64,000 nt of DNA, taken from assembly GCF_900142735.1 (NCBI RefSeq), contig NZ_FRBY01000002.1:496001-560000 (forward strand). Direction: 5' to 3'. The stretch is from Flavobacterium saccharophilum (GTDB lineage: Bacteria > Bacteroidota > Bacteroidia > Flavobacteriales > Flavobacteriaceae). Position 1 is the stretch's first letter. Every line of letters begins with the position of its first letter. Below, in pieces: positions 1 to 9,820 of this stretch. A program made the position numbers and the translations under genes. A model generated the notes under the pieces. The model did no database searches and was not told the origin of the DNA. It saw nothing but the letters and a program-made list of their open reading frames with translations.

Positions 1-207
1 TAAACGGAAATACATCCATCGTGCCCACAATCCATCTTTATAAAACATGGCATAAATAGAGTTGACTCCGGCTTGTGCATCACTTTCAGTTTTCCAATAT
101 TGTTCTGTTTCAATATCAGTCTGACTGTTCAGGTCTAATTCATTTTCACAAGATGATGCGAAAAAGAGACCTAAAAAAACTACGGTTGTTATTATTATTT
201 TTTTCAT
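1..207 (-). CDS. SusD/RagB-family outer-membrane lipoprotein (N-terminal part; continues past the window edge)
   Basis: Reading from the ATG at 205-207, the frame stays open to the window edge and gives about 69 residues. It begins with a lipoprotein signal peptide: a Lys/Ile/Val-rich start and a lipobox ending FFASSC, with Cys20 as the predicted lipidated residue. Next comes the SusD-typical stretch ENELDLNSQTDIETEQYWKT followed by a segment with Gly-Val-Asn-Ser-Ile-Tyr, the start of the SusD helical fold. SusD proteins sit on the cell surface over a SusC channel and capture glycans. It follows the susC-like gene by 18 bp, the usual SusC-SusD order. The substrate cannot be told from this fragment. 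Confidence 0.9.
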   Translation of the reverse strand, partial: MKKIIITTVVFLGLFFASSCENELDLNSQTDIETEQYWKTESDAQAGVNSIYAMFYKDGLWARWMYFRL

Positions 208-225
208 TATGCTGTTTTTTTAAAA

Positions 226-3200
226 TTAAAAGCTAAACTCAACTCCAAAAGAATAAGTCTGAAGGTTTGGGAAAGCACCATTATCTACACCTCTCTCAAA
301 AATATTACTGTTGCTGAACTCAGGATCCAATCCTTTGTACTTAGAAATTGTAATTACGTTTTGTGCTGATACTGTTAGTCTTGCTCTGGTAATTCCTGAT
401 TTTTGTAAAACACTATCAGGCAAGTTGTATCCAAACCCAACGTATTTTAATCTGATAAAATCACCGCTTTCTAAGAAACGATCACTATCTCCTCTTGAAT
501 TTAAGGTTGAACCTTTTGTAATTCTAGGAAAATCAGTATTTGGATTTTCAGGTGTCCATGGCTGTATTCCTGTTCTGTAATTACTATTGTCGTCAAAACG
601 ATCTACGACGCTTCTAAATCCGTTGTAAACAGTAGCTCCGTGTGAAGCGATCCAGTTCATAGAGAAATCAAAAGATTTATACTCCGCTCCGGCATTTAAA
701 CCCATTTCAAATTCTGGCCACGGACTTCCAACAATGTCTTTGTCTTCGGTTGTGATTTCTCCATCACCGTTAACATCCTTAAAACGAATGTCTCCAGGTA
801 CAGCATTTGGCATAATAACTTTTCCGTCTGCATTTTTATAATTCTGAATTTCTTCTGCAGATTGAAATAATCCATCTGTTTGCAGTACATACCACATTCC
901 AACAGGGTTTCCGCTACGCGTCATAGTATTTCCAACAATGTTTTCATTTTGACCGTTCCCTAAAGCAACCAGTTTGTTATTTACTTTTGTGAAGTTTACA
1001 GAAGCATTAAAAGAGAAGTCATTGATTTTTTTGCTGTACGCTAATTCCAGCTCAAGACCTTTATTTTCAACAGTCGCAGCATTAGAAATTGGGTTTCCTC
1101 CATCATTTCCTGTAGTTAATAAAATTGGAAAACCAAATAAAACATCTTCTGTACGGGCAATAAAATAATCTGCTGTAAAACGCAAATCATTATTTAAAAC
1201 CGCTAGATCTAACCCCACATTGGTTTGTTTTAATTTTTCCCAACGCAATTCAGAATTGGCAAGTTTTACCTGAGTTGCAGAAGGATATAAAGTTTGTCCG
1301 TCTCCTAAAACAACCTGTCCGAAATTATTAATGAAGCTTTTAGATTCATATTCTCTAATATTTCCAGAACCTAATTCTCCGTAACTTGCTCTTAATTTTA
1401 AGTCTTTTATGAATTCTGATTTAAAAAAAGATTCATTGCTGATTCTCCATCCCGCTGAAACCGATGGGAAATTACCCCATTTATTACCATCACTGAATCT
1501 TGATGATCCGTCACGTCTGATCACAGCATTGAATAAATAACGATTATCATAATTGTATTCTAATCTTCCTAAATAAGATGTCAAAGCAGCTTCATTTATG
1601 AAACCTCCTACTACAGGCGAATCTCCCTGATTTAAAACCGTATAATATTGACCTGTTGCTGAATTTATTGGAAGATTTCTCTTTGTCCCGTAAATTTGGT
1701 CATAAGTATCTTTTTGAAAAGTCTGACCTGCTAAAATAGTAATATCATGTTTTCCAAATTCTTTCTTGAAAGTTAATGTGTTTTCATACAACATTGTTTG
1801 CGATCTTCCTCTATTTTGATCTGTGTACGATTGATCTGGCGGTTGGTTTAGTGACCAGTTCCCTACTTTTCTTAAAAACTCATAAGAATCAACACTAGTT
1901 TCATATCCAAAATTGAAACGGTATTTCAACCACGATGCAAATTTTATTTCTGACCAGATGTTTCCTCTAATTCTGAAATTTTCATTTGTAGTATTAGCAA
2001 AATCTGCAATCGCCAACGGATTTGTTCCAAAGGTATCGGCAACACCTTGTTTTCCGTAGCCGTATCCTCCGGGATTAGAAGGATCGTAAACCGGAATTGT
2101 TGGTGTTAATCTGTATACATCAATAATTGGGTTTCCAGACATTTCATCTGTTTTTGAATTACTGATGGCTAAGTTTTCTCCAATACTGAAAATTCCTTTT
2201 GAACCGCTTGAGTTTACACGGAAAGAGATTCTGTCAAAATCAGTCCCTACCACTGTTCCTTCATTTCCAAAATAATTTGCCGACATGAAAAAAGTAGAAT
2301 TTTCTCCTCCGCCTGCAAAACTGGCATTGTAATCCTGAATCATACCTGTTTCAAAAACTTCATCCTGCCAGTCTGTGTTCACTGCCATATTTAGATTTTG
2401 TCTTGTAAACCCAGCATTATCGTACGCCATATTATTATATTTTGCAAACTCTTCAGTTCCCATTAAATCATATCTTGGCATAGTGGTAAAACTTGTTTTT
2501 GCCGAAACTTCAACCTTAAGTGGTCCTTTTTTACCTTTTTTGGTTGTAATAATGATCACACCATTTGCTGCTCTGGAACCATAAATGGCAGCCGCCGATG
2601 CATCTTTTAAAACCTGAATAGTTTCGATATCGTTAGGGTTAAAATCTCTGTTAGCGGAAGTAATTAAACCATCAATTACATATAATGGATTCGTGTTTTG
2701 AAGATTTTTTAAACCACGAATTTCAATATTGGCTTCCTGTCCCGGGCGTCCGCCACCACGAACTTTTACACCGGTAACTAAACCTTGTAATCCGTCAGCA
2801 ACAGTTGTAACCTGTCTTTTTGTGATTTCGTCTGCTTTTACTAGTGAAACCGCTCCTGTAAGATCTTTTTTCTGTTGTGAACCATAACCTACAACAACAA
2901 TCTCATCAAGTTTCATTGCATCTTCGCTTAAAGTAGCATTTACAGTAGTTTGATTGTTAATAGCAATTTCTGTGGTTTTGTATCCTTGGGAGCTAAAAAT
3001 CAAAGTCTGATTTGATTTGGCTACAATAGAATATTTTCCGTCAAAGTCGGTAGAAGCACCGTTTGTTGTATTTTTTATTAAAACATTCGCAAAAGGAATT
3101 GGTTCTCCAGTTTCTGAAGTAACTGTTCCCGTAACCGTAATTTGTTGTTGGGCGTAAGTTTGCTGTAATAATAAACTAAAGAAAAACAAGAGGTAATATC

Positions 3201-3234
3201 TCTGCTTTAAAATTTGAGTGAACTTTGTTTTCAT
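226..3234 (-). CDS. SusC/RagA-family TonB-dependent outer-membrane receptor
   Basis: This 1002-residue protein is a full-length SusC-type transporter that imports glycan fragments or other large nutrients using TonB energy. A signal peptide (about 1-28) is followed by a carboxypeptidase-like regulatory domain (about 32-110, ITVTGTVTSETGEPIPFANV). The TonB box/plug start reads KLDEIVVVGYGSQQKKDLTG, and the plug carries IETIQVLKDASAAAIYGSRA and GVIIITTKKG. The rest is the beta-barrel, ending in an aromatic residue (SFGVEFSF). The SusD gene follows directly and an HTCS regulator is divergent, so this is the core of a polysaccharide-utilisation locus. Substrate is unknown. Confidence 0.96.
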   Translation of the reverse strand: MKTKFTQILKQRYYLLFFFSLLLQQTYAQQQITVTGTVTSETGEPIPFANVLIKNTTNGASTDFDGKYSIVAKSNQTLIFSSQGYKTTEIAINNQTTVNATLSEDAMKLDEIVVVGYGSQQKKDLTGAVSLVKADEITKRQVTTVADGLQGLVTGVKVRGGGRPGQEANIEIRGLKNLQNTNPLYVIDGLITSANRDFNPNDIETIQVLKDASAAAIYGSRAANGVIIITTKKGKKGPLKVEVSAKTSFTTMPRYDLMGTEEFAKYNNMAYDNAGFTRQNLNMAVNTDWQDEVFETGMIQDYNASFAGGGENSTFFMSANYFGNEGTVVGTDFDRISFRVNSSGSKGIFSIGENLAISNSKTDEMSGNPIIDVYRLTPTIPVYDPSNPGGYGYGKQGVADTFGTNPLAIADFANTTNENFRIRGNIWSEIKFASWLKYRFNFGYETSVDSYEFLRKVGNWSLNQPPDQSYTDQNRGRSQTMLYENTLTFKKEFGKHDITILAGQTFQKDTYDQIYGTKRNLPINSATGQYYTVLNQGDSPVVGGFINEAALTSYLGRLEYNYDNRYLFNAVIRRDGSSRFSDGNKWGNFPSVSAGWRISNESFFKSEFIKDLKLRASYGELGSGNIREYESKSFINNFGQVVLGDGQTLYPSATQVKLANSELRWEKLKQTNVGLDLAVLNNDLRFTADYFIARTEDVLFGFPILLTTGNDGGNPISNAATVENKGLELELAYSKKINDFSFNASVNFTKVNNKLVALGNGQNENIVGNTMTRSGNPVGMWYVLQTDGLFQSAEEIQNYKNADGKVIMPNAVPGDIRFKDVNGDGEITTEDKDIVGSPWPEFEMGLNAGAEYKSFDFSMNWIASHGATVYNGFRSVVDRFDDNSNYRTGIQPWTPENPNTDFPRITKGSTLNSRGDSDRFLESGDFIRLKYVGFGYNLPDSVLQKSGITRARLTVSAQNVITISKYKGLDPEFSNSNIFERGVDNGAFPNLQTYSFGVEFSF

Positions 3235-3627
3235 TGATTTTTCATTTTAGATAGTTTTTCATTTTTTTGGTTGGTTTTGTAAAGTCATATTAAAAAATTT
3301 TAATCGTCCGGGATGCGAACAAAAAAATAATTAATATTGTTCTTTAATAAGAATGGGTTCATTTTTCTGTTAAATTATTAATGATGTATTTTTTCAAACT
3401 TTATTTTATTGATAGCGTATTTTTTTTGCTTAAATTTTATCAATATGATTTATTTGAAAATTCAAAGTAGATGATTTTAATTCAAAATAAAATGATTCAT
3501 TTGTGTCAATATCTCTCTCAAATGATTCAAATTGTATCAATTTTGACTAAAAATAAAATTCTTGCAACATTTGGAATAAGATTGAGACGATTTGCTGAAG
3601 CCTGTTTTTTAAATAAAAATTATAACA
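3235..3627. promoter_or_regulatory. Divergent regulatory region between susC-like gene and HTCS gene
   Basis: There is no credible gene in these 393 bp. It is very AT-rich and must hold the promoters of both divergent genes. By analogy with other polysaccharide-utilisation loci, the HTCS regulator probably binds here to activate susC, but I could not pick out a convincing operator. A stretch with repeated short words (ATGATTCA/ATGATTCAAATTG around 3491-3540) may be of interest. Confidence 0.5.
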
Positions 3628-6600
3628 ATGCGTAAATTCTTTCTTTTACTATTTTTTTCATTTTTTTTGACAAATTTTATTCACGCACAGGAATATTATT
3701 TTAAACATTTTCAGGTTGAAGAAGGGCTTTCTAACAACACCGTTATTACCTCTATTCAGGATGAAGACGGCTTTATGTGGTTTGGAACCAAAGATGGTTT
3801 AAACAGGTTCGACGGCTATCATTTTAAAACGTATAGAAGTCAAAATGATCCCATACATAGTCTTGGAAGCAATTATGTTCAGTCGTTGCATGCCTTTCAG
3901 GGAGCTATTTGGGTGGGAACTGATAAAGGTTTGTATCAGTACGATAAAAAAACAGATCATTTTACAGTTCTGAATGAGGCCATAAATGACCGAATCAACG
4001 ATATTAATCATGATCAAAAGGGAAATATTTGGTTTATTTCAGGCAATATATTGTACAAATACGCGCCATCCAAAAAAGAAACCAAAACTTTTAGTCCTAA
4101 CAAATATTTTGTGGCAACCTCAATCGCAAGAGATTCAAAAGGCGAAATTTGGGCTTCTTCCCTGAACAAAATATATCATTATTCTGAGGAAAGTTTGTCG
4201 TTTGAAAATATCGTTTTAACGCCACCATCTAATAAGGCTAATTTTAGAATCACCACAATTTACGCCTTAGATCCCGAAAATATTCTAATTGGAACACAAG
4301 ATCACGGTGTACTACTATATAATAGAAAAAACAAAACGACTTCTGATTTAAAATTCAGTACCAAAGAGCCTGTTTTTGTGCGTCAGTTCAGAAGAAAAGG
4401 AAACGAAGAACTTTGGATAGCCAGTGAATCTGGTGTGTACGTTTATAATCTTAAAACAAAAACAAGCGTCAATCTCAAAAAAAACTACAACGATCCGTAT
4501 GCGATTTCAGACAATGCAGCCTACTCAATTACGATCGATAAAGAAAACGGAATCTGGATTGGTACTTATTTTGGCGGAATCAACTATCATCAAAAACAAT
4601 ACACGCAGTTCAAGAAATATTTCCCCCAGAAAAATCAAAATTCCATCACAGGAAGCGCTGTTAGGGAAATTCACAAAGATGACGCCGGCGATTTTTGGAT
4701 TGGTACTGAAGATGCCGGTTTAAATCGTTTTAATCCTAGAACAGGAAAATTTACTTCGTATTTGCCCAACGGAAGCAAAAGCAGCGTTTCTTATTATAAT
4801 ATTCATGCTTTATTGCCTAGAAAAGATAAAATCTGGGTTGGAACTTTTGAGCACGGATTAGATGTTTTAGACCGAAAATCAGGTTTAGTTATCAAACATT
4901 ACAGTGCCAATGATCCGTCAACAGGTTTGAGAAGTAACTTTATTTTTTCTTTTGGCGAAACAAAAAACAAAGATTTAATGGTCGTTACCACCATGGGAAT
5001 ATACCGTTATAACGAACAAAACGACAATTTTGACATCTTAAAAATGTTTCCCGAGACTACTCATTATACTATTTTTAAAGAAGATAGTGATGGAAATTAC
5101 TGGGCAGGAAGTTATAGGGATGGTTTGTTTTTCTACAATTCCAAAACACATAAAAAAGAGGTTTTTATCTATGATTATAAAAATCCGGACGGTATCAGCA
5201 ACAATTCTATCAATTCGATTTTTGAAGACAGTCATAAAAACTTATGGTTTGCTACCGAAAATGGTTTGAATTTATCTAATAAGAAAACAAGAACTTTCAA
5301 AAAATTCACTACAAAAAATGGACTTCCGAGCAGTGTGGTTTATTCTATTTTAGAAGATGGAGAAAAGAATTTATGGTTAACCACTTCGAAAGGTTTAGTA
5401 AAATTTAATCCGAATCACAAAAAAATAAAAATCTACACTACCGCAAATGGTTTATTGAGTGATCAGTTTAATTATAGTTCGGCTTTTAGAGATACCAATG
5501 GCGATATGTATTTTGGAAATCTAAACGGAATGATCAGTTTCAATCCGAAGAATTTTACTAAAAACAAGTATACACCTTCGATGTTCATCACGAATCTTCA
5601 GATCCACAATAAAGATATTGACGCCAATGAAAATGATTCACCTATAAAACAATCTATTTCGCATCTTGATGAACTCGAACTGAACAACGATCAATCTTCG
5701 TTTAATCTTGAATTCGCTTCTTTAAATTTTACTGCCCCTGAACTTACAGAATACTGGTATAAACTTGAAACAGTCAACAATGACTGGGTATATCTCGAAA
5801 GAAACAACAAAGTCTTCTTCACGGAACTGGCTCCGGGCGATTATGTTTTTAAAGTAAAATCACTAAACAGTTTTGGTGTCTGGAGTAAAGAAGTGAAACT
5901 GAAAATTGTAATTCTGCCACCATTTTGGGCGAGTTCCTACGCTTATTTTTTCTATTTTCTGCTGATTTGCGGCTCGTTTTATTATATCATCCGTTATTCT
6001 CAAAATTTAACACAGATTAAAAATAATCGCAAAATAAAACATCTGAATGACGAAAAAGAAAAAGAAATCTATCAGGCTAAAATTGACTTTTTCACCAATG
6101 TAGCGCACGAAATTAGAACGCCTTTGACGCTTATAAAAGGACCACTCGAAAAACTTTTAGTGATGGAACATCAGTCGCCTGAAGTGCCTCAGAATCTTTC
6201 TATAATGAAGAAAAATACTTCGCGATTATTGAAATTGGTAAATGAATTATTAGACTTTAGAAAATCAGAAATTGGCGGATTGAAACTTACTTTCGTGGAA
6301 GCCAATATCTCATCTCAGGTTCGCAATTTACATTTGAGATTCAGTCCGCTAATTGAGGAAAAAGGAATTGATTTTGAACTTAATTTAGGAGAAAAGGACA
6401 TTTTTGCTTTTGTGGATAAAGAAGCCTTCAAAAAAATCCTGAGCAATTTGATTAGTAACGCCATAAAATATTCTAAAGACAAGGTTTCTATCTCTTTATT
6501 CAGAGATGACAAAAAATTGACTTTGGTAGTTAAAAACGACGGAAATTTGATTCCGTTTCAGCTAAAGGACAAGATTTTCGAACCCTTTTTCAGAGTGGAT

Positions 6601-7578
6601 AATATGGATTCGACTTCCGGAACCGGAATTGGGCTTTCCCTGGCACATTCGCTGACACAATTACACAATGGAAACCTACAATTGATTCCGGATTCAGAAC
6701 TCAATGTTTTTGAACTGATTGTGCCGCTCCATCAAAAAGAAGAATTTATGTTGTATACCGATTCTGAAAAAGAAGAAGTTCAGACTAAAATTGAAAAAAT
6801 CGAAACAGAATCCAAAAATGAAAAAGCACAAATTTTAGTGGTGGAAGACAATGAAGATTTATTAAATTTTATCACTTCTGAATTATCCTCAACGTACACT
6901 ATTTTGAAAGCAGATAATGGCGAAAACGCATTGAAAATCATTCATAATCAAAATATACAACTGGTTATCAGCGATGTCTCCATGCCGGTTATGGACGGAA
7001 TTACCATGTGTAAAGAGATTAAAACGAATCTGGAAACCAGTCATATTCCAGTAATTTTATTGACGGCTAAAAACTCCCTGAAATCACAAATTGATGGTCT
7101 AGAAGTGGGCGCCGATGCTTACATCGCAAAACCATTCTCAATGGATTATTTAAAAGTTCAGGTAAATAATCTGATTGAAAACAGAAAACAGATTATGAAC
7201 TATTATGCAAGTTCTCCGCTTTCGCACATCAAAAGTATTGCGCACAATAAAACAGATGAAAAATTCCTGAAAAAACTCGACGATGAAATCCTGAAAAACA
7301 TCACAGATCCGGATTTGAGTGTTGAATCATTAGCAGAAATCATGAACATGAGCCGTTCGACCTTATACCGAAAAATTAAGGATATTTCGAATTTAAGTCC
7401 GAATGAACTAATCAATATTGTACGTTTAAAAAGAGCCGCAGAGTTACTATTAAATGAAAACTACAAAATGTATGAAATCGCCGAAATGGTCGGTTATAAA
7501 TCGCAAACAAGCTTTGGTAGAAATTTTCAAAAGCATTTTTCGATGTCACCTTCAGATTATATTGCGATGAATAAGTAA
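3628..7578 (+). CDS. Hybrid two-component system regulator (HTCS) of a polysaccharide-utilisation locus
   Basis: This 1316-residue inner-membrane protein joins a sensor kinase and a response regulator in one chain. Visible in order are a signal peptide (about 1-20), a long periplasmic sensor of two-component propeller repeats (FMWFGTKDGLNRFDG, GIWIGTYFGGINYH, NLWFATENGLNLSN and others), a Y_Y_Y domain near 690-770, and a membrane segment near 775-795. The HisKA domain follows (NVAHEIRTPLTLIKGP, His827), then HATPase (FEPFFRVD, GTGIGLSLA), a receiver (LVVEDNEDLL, phospho-acceptor Asp1116 in SDVSMPVMDG) and a C-terminal AraC-type helix-turn-helix. In this family a glycan fragment binds the periplasmic domain and the C-terminus activates the adjacent susCD genes. 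Confidence 0.97.
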   Translation: MRKFFLLLFFSFFLTNFIHAQEYYFKHFQVEEGLSNNTVITSIQDEDGFMWFGTKDGLNRFDGYHFKTYRSQNDPIHSLGSNYVQSLHAFQGAIWVGTDKGLYQYDKKTDHFTVLNEAINDRINDINHDQKGNIWFISGNILYKYAPSKKETKTFSPNKYFVATSIARDSKGEIWASSLNKIYHYSEESLSFENIVLTPPSNKANFRITTIYALDPENILIGTQDHGVLLYNRKNKTTSDLKFSTKEPVFVRQFRRKGNEELWIASESGVYVYNLKTKTSVNLKKNYNDPYAISDNAAYSITIDKENGIWIGTYFGGINYHQKQYTQFKKYFPQKNQNSITGSAVREIHKDDAGDFWIGTEDAGLNRFNPRTGKFTSYLPNGSKSSVSYYNIHALLPRKDKIWVGTFEHGLDVLDRKSGLVIKHYSANDPSTGLRSNFIFSFGETKNKDLMVVTTMGIYRYNEQNDNFDILKMFPETTHYTIFKEDSDGNYWAGSYRDGLFFYNSKTHKKEVFIYDYKNPDGISNNSINSIFEDSHKNLWFATENGLNLSNKKTRTFKKFTTKNGLPSSVVYSILEDGEKNLWLTTSKGLVKFNPNHKKIKIYTTANGLLSDQFNYSSAFRDTNGDMYFGNLNGMISFNPKNFTKNKYTPSMFITNLQIHNKDIDANENDSPIKQSISHLDELELNNDQSSFNLEFASLNFTAPELTEYWYKLETVNNDWVYLERNNKVFFTELAPGDYVFKVKSLNSFGVWSKEVKLKIVILPPFWASSYAYFFYFLLICGSFYYIIRYSQNLTQIKNNRKIKHLNDEKEKEIYQAKIDFFTNVAHEIRTPLTLIKGPLEKLLVMEHQSPEVPQNLSIMKKNTSRLLKLVNELLDFRKSEIGGLKLTFVEANISSQVRNLHLRFSPLIEEKGIDFELNLGEKDIFAFVDKEAFKKILSNLISNAIKYSKDKVSISLFRDDKKLTLVVKNDGNLIPFQLKDKIFEPFFRVDNMDSTSGTGIGLSLAHSLTQLHNGNLQLIPDSELNVFELIVPLHQKEEFMLYTDSEKEEVQTKIEKIETESKNEKAQILVVEDNEDLLNFITSELSSTYTILKADNGENALKIIHNQNIQLVISDVSMPVMDGITMCKEIKTNLETSHIPVILLTAKNSLKSQIDGLEVGADAYIAKPFSMDYLKVQVNNLIENRKQIMNYYASSPLSHIKSIAHNKTDEKFLKKLDDEILKNITDPDLSVESLAEIMNMSRSTLYRKIKDISNLSPNELINIVRLKRAAELLLNENYKMYEIAEMVGYKSQTSFGRNFQKHFSMSPSDYIAMNK

Positions 7579-7598
7579 AAAATTAAATCCCAAATTTG

Positions 7599-7658
7599 AA
7601 ATTCCAAATTCCAAAACTTCGAACTTAAATTTCTTTTTTATTATGGAATTTGGAATTT
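7599..7658. repeat. Inverted repeat (hairpin) after the HTCS gene
   Basis: A perfect 15-bp arm, AAATTCCAAATTCCA at 7599-7613, pairs with its complement at 7644-7658. A further partial copy of the word (TTGGAATTT) lies at 7666-7674. It could work as a terminator for the HTCS gene, but it lacks a clear T-tract and looks like a member of the dispersed hairpin repeats of this genome. Confidence 0.7.
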
Positions 7659-7730
7659 TAAAAAATTGGAATTTATCTAAATTAAAAAACTCTGCTTATC
7701 TTTAATCTTCAAAACAAATCCAGTTCTAAG

Positions 7731-9011
7731 ATGAATAATAGCAATACAATTAGAAAAGTCGCCATTGTGGGGTATAACCGAATTCCGTTTGCACGAGCCA
7801 ATACCGCTTATGCTAATGTTGGAAACCAGGAAATGATGACGGCAGCCTTAAACGGCCTTATTGATAAATACAATTTAAAAGGGCAATTATTAGGCGAAGT
7901 AGTTGGTGGTGCTGTCATCAAACATGTATATGACAGCAATTTGATCAGAGAATGTGTGATGAAAACGTCTCTTGATCCTGCAACTCCAGCCTGTGATTTA
8001 CAGCAAGCCTGCGATACCGGAATTGAAAGTGCTATTTATGTTGCCAATAAAATTGCATTAGGACAAATTGAATCCGGAATTGCCGGTGGAGTTGATTCCA
8101 TCAGCGATATGCCGATTGCCGTTAGTGAAAAACTTCGAAAAATCTTATTGAACGCCCGACAAGCGAAATCATTGGGAGAAAAAATCAAAACGTTTTTGAA
8201 ACTTCGTCCAGCCGATTTAACGCCTTTAGTTCCCCGAAATGAAGAATCACAAACTGGACTTTCTATGGGAGGTCATACCGAAATCACGGCTAAACATTAT
8301 AAAATAGCAAGAGAAGATCAGGATAACTTGGCGCTTAAAAGTCATTTGAATATGGCTAAAGCGTATGAAGAAGGCTTTTTTGATGATATGATCACGCCTT
8401 TCAACGGATTAGACACAGACAATAATCTGAGAAAAGACAGCACAATTGAAAAATTAGCGTCTTTAAAACCTGCATTTGATAAAGTAAACGGAACTTTAAC
8501 AGCCGGAAATTCAACACCCCTTACTGATGGTGCTTCGTGCATACTTTTAGCCAGCGAAGAATGGGCAAAAGAACGTGGACTGCCAATTTTAGCTTACATT
8601 ACTTTCGCTGAAGTTGCCGCTATTGAATATGTCAAAAATCAACAGAATCTTTTATTGGCGCCCTTATTTGCTGCAAGCAGAATGTTGGAAAAAGCCGGAT
8701 TAAAGCTGCAGGATTTCGATTATTATGAAATTCACGAAGCTTTTGCAGCACAGGTTTTAGCCACTTTAAAAATTTGGGAAAGTCCGGAATTAAGTGCACA
8801 AATAGGTTTAAAGAAACCACTTGGTGCAATTGATAGAGAAAAACTGAATGTAAAAGGAAGCAGTTTGGCAGCCGCTCATCCGTTCGCGGCAACAGGTGGC
8901 AGAATCATTGGTGTTATGGCAAAATTATTAAACGAAAAAGGTTCCGGAAGAGGATTGATTTCAATTTGCGCCGCTGGTGGACAGGGAATTACAATGATTA
9001 TTGAAAAATAA
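7731..9011 (+). CDS. Thiolase-family acetyl-CoA C-acyltransferase
   Basis: This 426-residue protein has thiolase architecture. The start reads KVAIVGYNRIPFARANTAYANVGN. The likely nucleophile is Cys94 in QQACDTGIES, followed by a GIAGGVDSISD segment. Toward the C-terminus are the active-site blocks YEIHEAFAAQVL, SLAAAHPFAATGGR and ISICAAGGQGITM. Thiolases condense or cleave acyl-CoA, as in fatty-acid beta-oxidation; the long loop region resembles FadI-type more than short biosynthetic thiolases. No fadJ-like partner lies next to it; it stands alone between an HTCS gene and a convergent azoreductase gene. The family is clear, the physiological direction is not. Confidence 0.9.
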   Translation: MNNSNTIRKVAIVGYNRIPFARANTAYANVGNQEMMTAALNGLIDKYNLKGQLLGEVVGGAVIKHVYDSNLIRECVMKTSLDPATPACDLQQACDTGIESAIYVANKIALGQIESGIAGGVDSISDMPIAVSEKLRKILLNARQAKSLGEKIKTFLKLRPADLTPLVPRNEESQTGLSMGGHTEITAKHYKIAREDQDNLALKSHLNMAKAYEEGFFDDMITPFNGLDTDNNLRKDSTIEKLASLKPAFDKVNGTLTAGNSTPLTDGASCILLASEEWAKERGLPILAYITFAEVAAIEYVKNQQNLLLAPLFAASRMLEKAGLKLQDFDYYEIHEAFAAQVLATLKIWESPELSAQIGLKKPLGAIDREKLNVKGSSLAAAHPFAATGGRIIGVMAKLLNEKGSGRGLISICAAGGQGITMIIEK

Positions 9012-9040
9012 TATTTTCAAATACTTTTAACACCACAATT

Positions 9041-9073
9041 ATCTTTGTCAAAGTTTAAAACTTTGACAAAGAT
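9041..9073. terminator. Bidirectional hairpin between convergent thiolase and azoreductase genes
   Basis: Two perfect 16-bp arms (ATCTTTGTCAAAGTTT at 9041-9056 and its complement at 9058-9073) meet almost without a spacer and are followed by TTTT. The site lies between the stop codons of two convergent genes, which suits termination in both directions. Confidence 0.75.
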
Positions 9074-9101
9074 TTTAAGATCTAAATTCTGTCATCAAAA
9101 A

Positions 9102-9713
9102 TTAAAAGGCAAACTCCTCAACATTCGCCAATGCCTTCGGCAAAGCATTCTCAGCAAAATCAGGAATCGCAGTTCCCTCTACACGAAAAGTAGTAATATC
9201 TGTAATTCCTAAAAAGCCTAATACTGTGCGTAAATACGATTCTGAGAAATCATAACTTTTATAAGGTCCTTCTGAAAATATAGCTCCGGAAGCAATAGAT
9301 AAAAACACTTTTTTGTCAGTTAATAGCCCTTTTGGACCATTCTCATCGTAACTAAAAGTTTTCCCTGCCCTTGCCACCTGATCAATCCAGCCTTTTAAGA
9401 CTGCCGGAATTCCAAAATTATAAAGCGGTACACCAATTACAATAATATCCGCTTCTAAAAGATCTTTTACTGCTGCATCTGAATATTTAAGAGCGTCTTT
9501 TTGCGGTTCTGTATGAAGTTCTGCAGGGACATAAATTGCACTTATATGCAGATCAGTCAAATAAGGCAAAGGCGTTTTTGAAAGGTCAAGTGTTTGTACC
9601 TGAATTTCATTGTGTTCTGCTTTCAGTTTCTCCAGAATAGCATTGGATAATTTATTACTAAACGAAGCATCTCCTTTGATGCTCGTTACTATATTCAGAA
9701 TTCTTTTACTCAT
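9102..9713 (-). CDS. azoR: FMN-dependent NADH:quinone oxidoreductase / azoreductase
   Basis: This 203-residue flavodoxin-fold enzyme matches the AzoR family in length and motifs. The start RILNIVTSIKGDASFSNKLS is the FMN-phosphate loop region. VIGVPLYNFGIPAVLKGWID is the family hallmark, followed by GKTFSYDENGPKGLL, and SIASGAIF corresponds to the second flavin-contact loop. AzoR enzymes are cytosolic and reduce quinones and azo compounds with NADH; many are induced by electrophilic quinones or disulfide stress. It is divergent from an HxlR-type repressor gene, with a long palindrome between them. This arrangement matches YodB- or MhqR-like control of azoreductases in other bacteria. Confidence 0.93.
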   Translation of the reverse strand: MSKRILNIVTSIKGDASFSNKLSNAILEKLKAEHNEIQVQTLDLSKTPLPYLTDLHISAIYVPAELHTEPQKDALKYSDAAVKDLLEADIIVIGVPLYNFGIPAVLKGWIDQVARAGKTFSYDENGPKGLLTDKKVFLSIASGAIFSEGPYKSYDFSESYLRTVLGFLGITDITTFRVEGTAIPDFAENALPKALANVEEFAF

Positions 9714-9738
9714 GATTGTATTTATTTTGTTTATGATA

Positions 9739-9746
9739 CAAACTTA
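9739..9746 (-). promoter_or_regulatory. Candidate -7 promoter element of azoR
   Basis: On the minus strand this reads TAAGTTTG, a match to the Bacteroidota -7 consensus TAnnTTTG, and lies 25 bp before the azoR start codon. I found no good -33 element at the usual distance; the region upstream is taken up by the palindrome. Confidence 0.45.
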
Positions 9747-9771
9747 TCTACATTTGCTATCTCTTTTATAG

Positions 9772-9809
9772 TACTATCCTCAAGGATAGCGCTATCCTTG
9801 AGGATAGTA
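9772..9809. promoter_or_regulatory. 38-bp perfect palindrome, probable HxlR operator
   Basis: The whole 38 bp is a perfect palindrome made of two smaller dyads, TATCCTcaAGGATA (9775-9788) and TATCCTtgAGGATA (9793-9806), with centres 18 bp apart. It lies in the 107-bp region between azoR and the hxlR-type gene, 11 bp before the latter's start. A regulator dimer on each dyad would block both promoters. An attenuator hairpin is less likely because no T-tract follows. Confidence 0.8.
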
Positions 9810-9820
9810 ACAGGATAAAT

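Noticed and set aside
9772..9809. Palindrome as a terminator
   Set aside because: It lies between divergent start codons, not after a gene, and no T-tract follows either arm.
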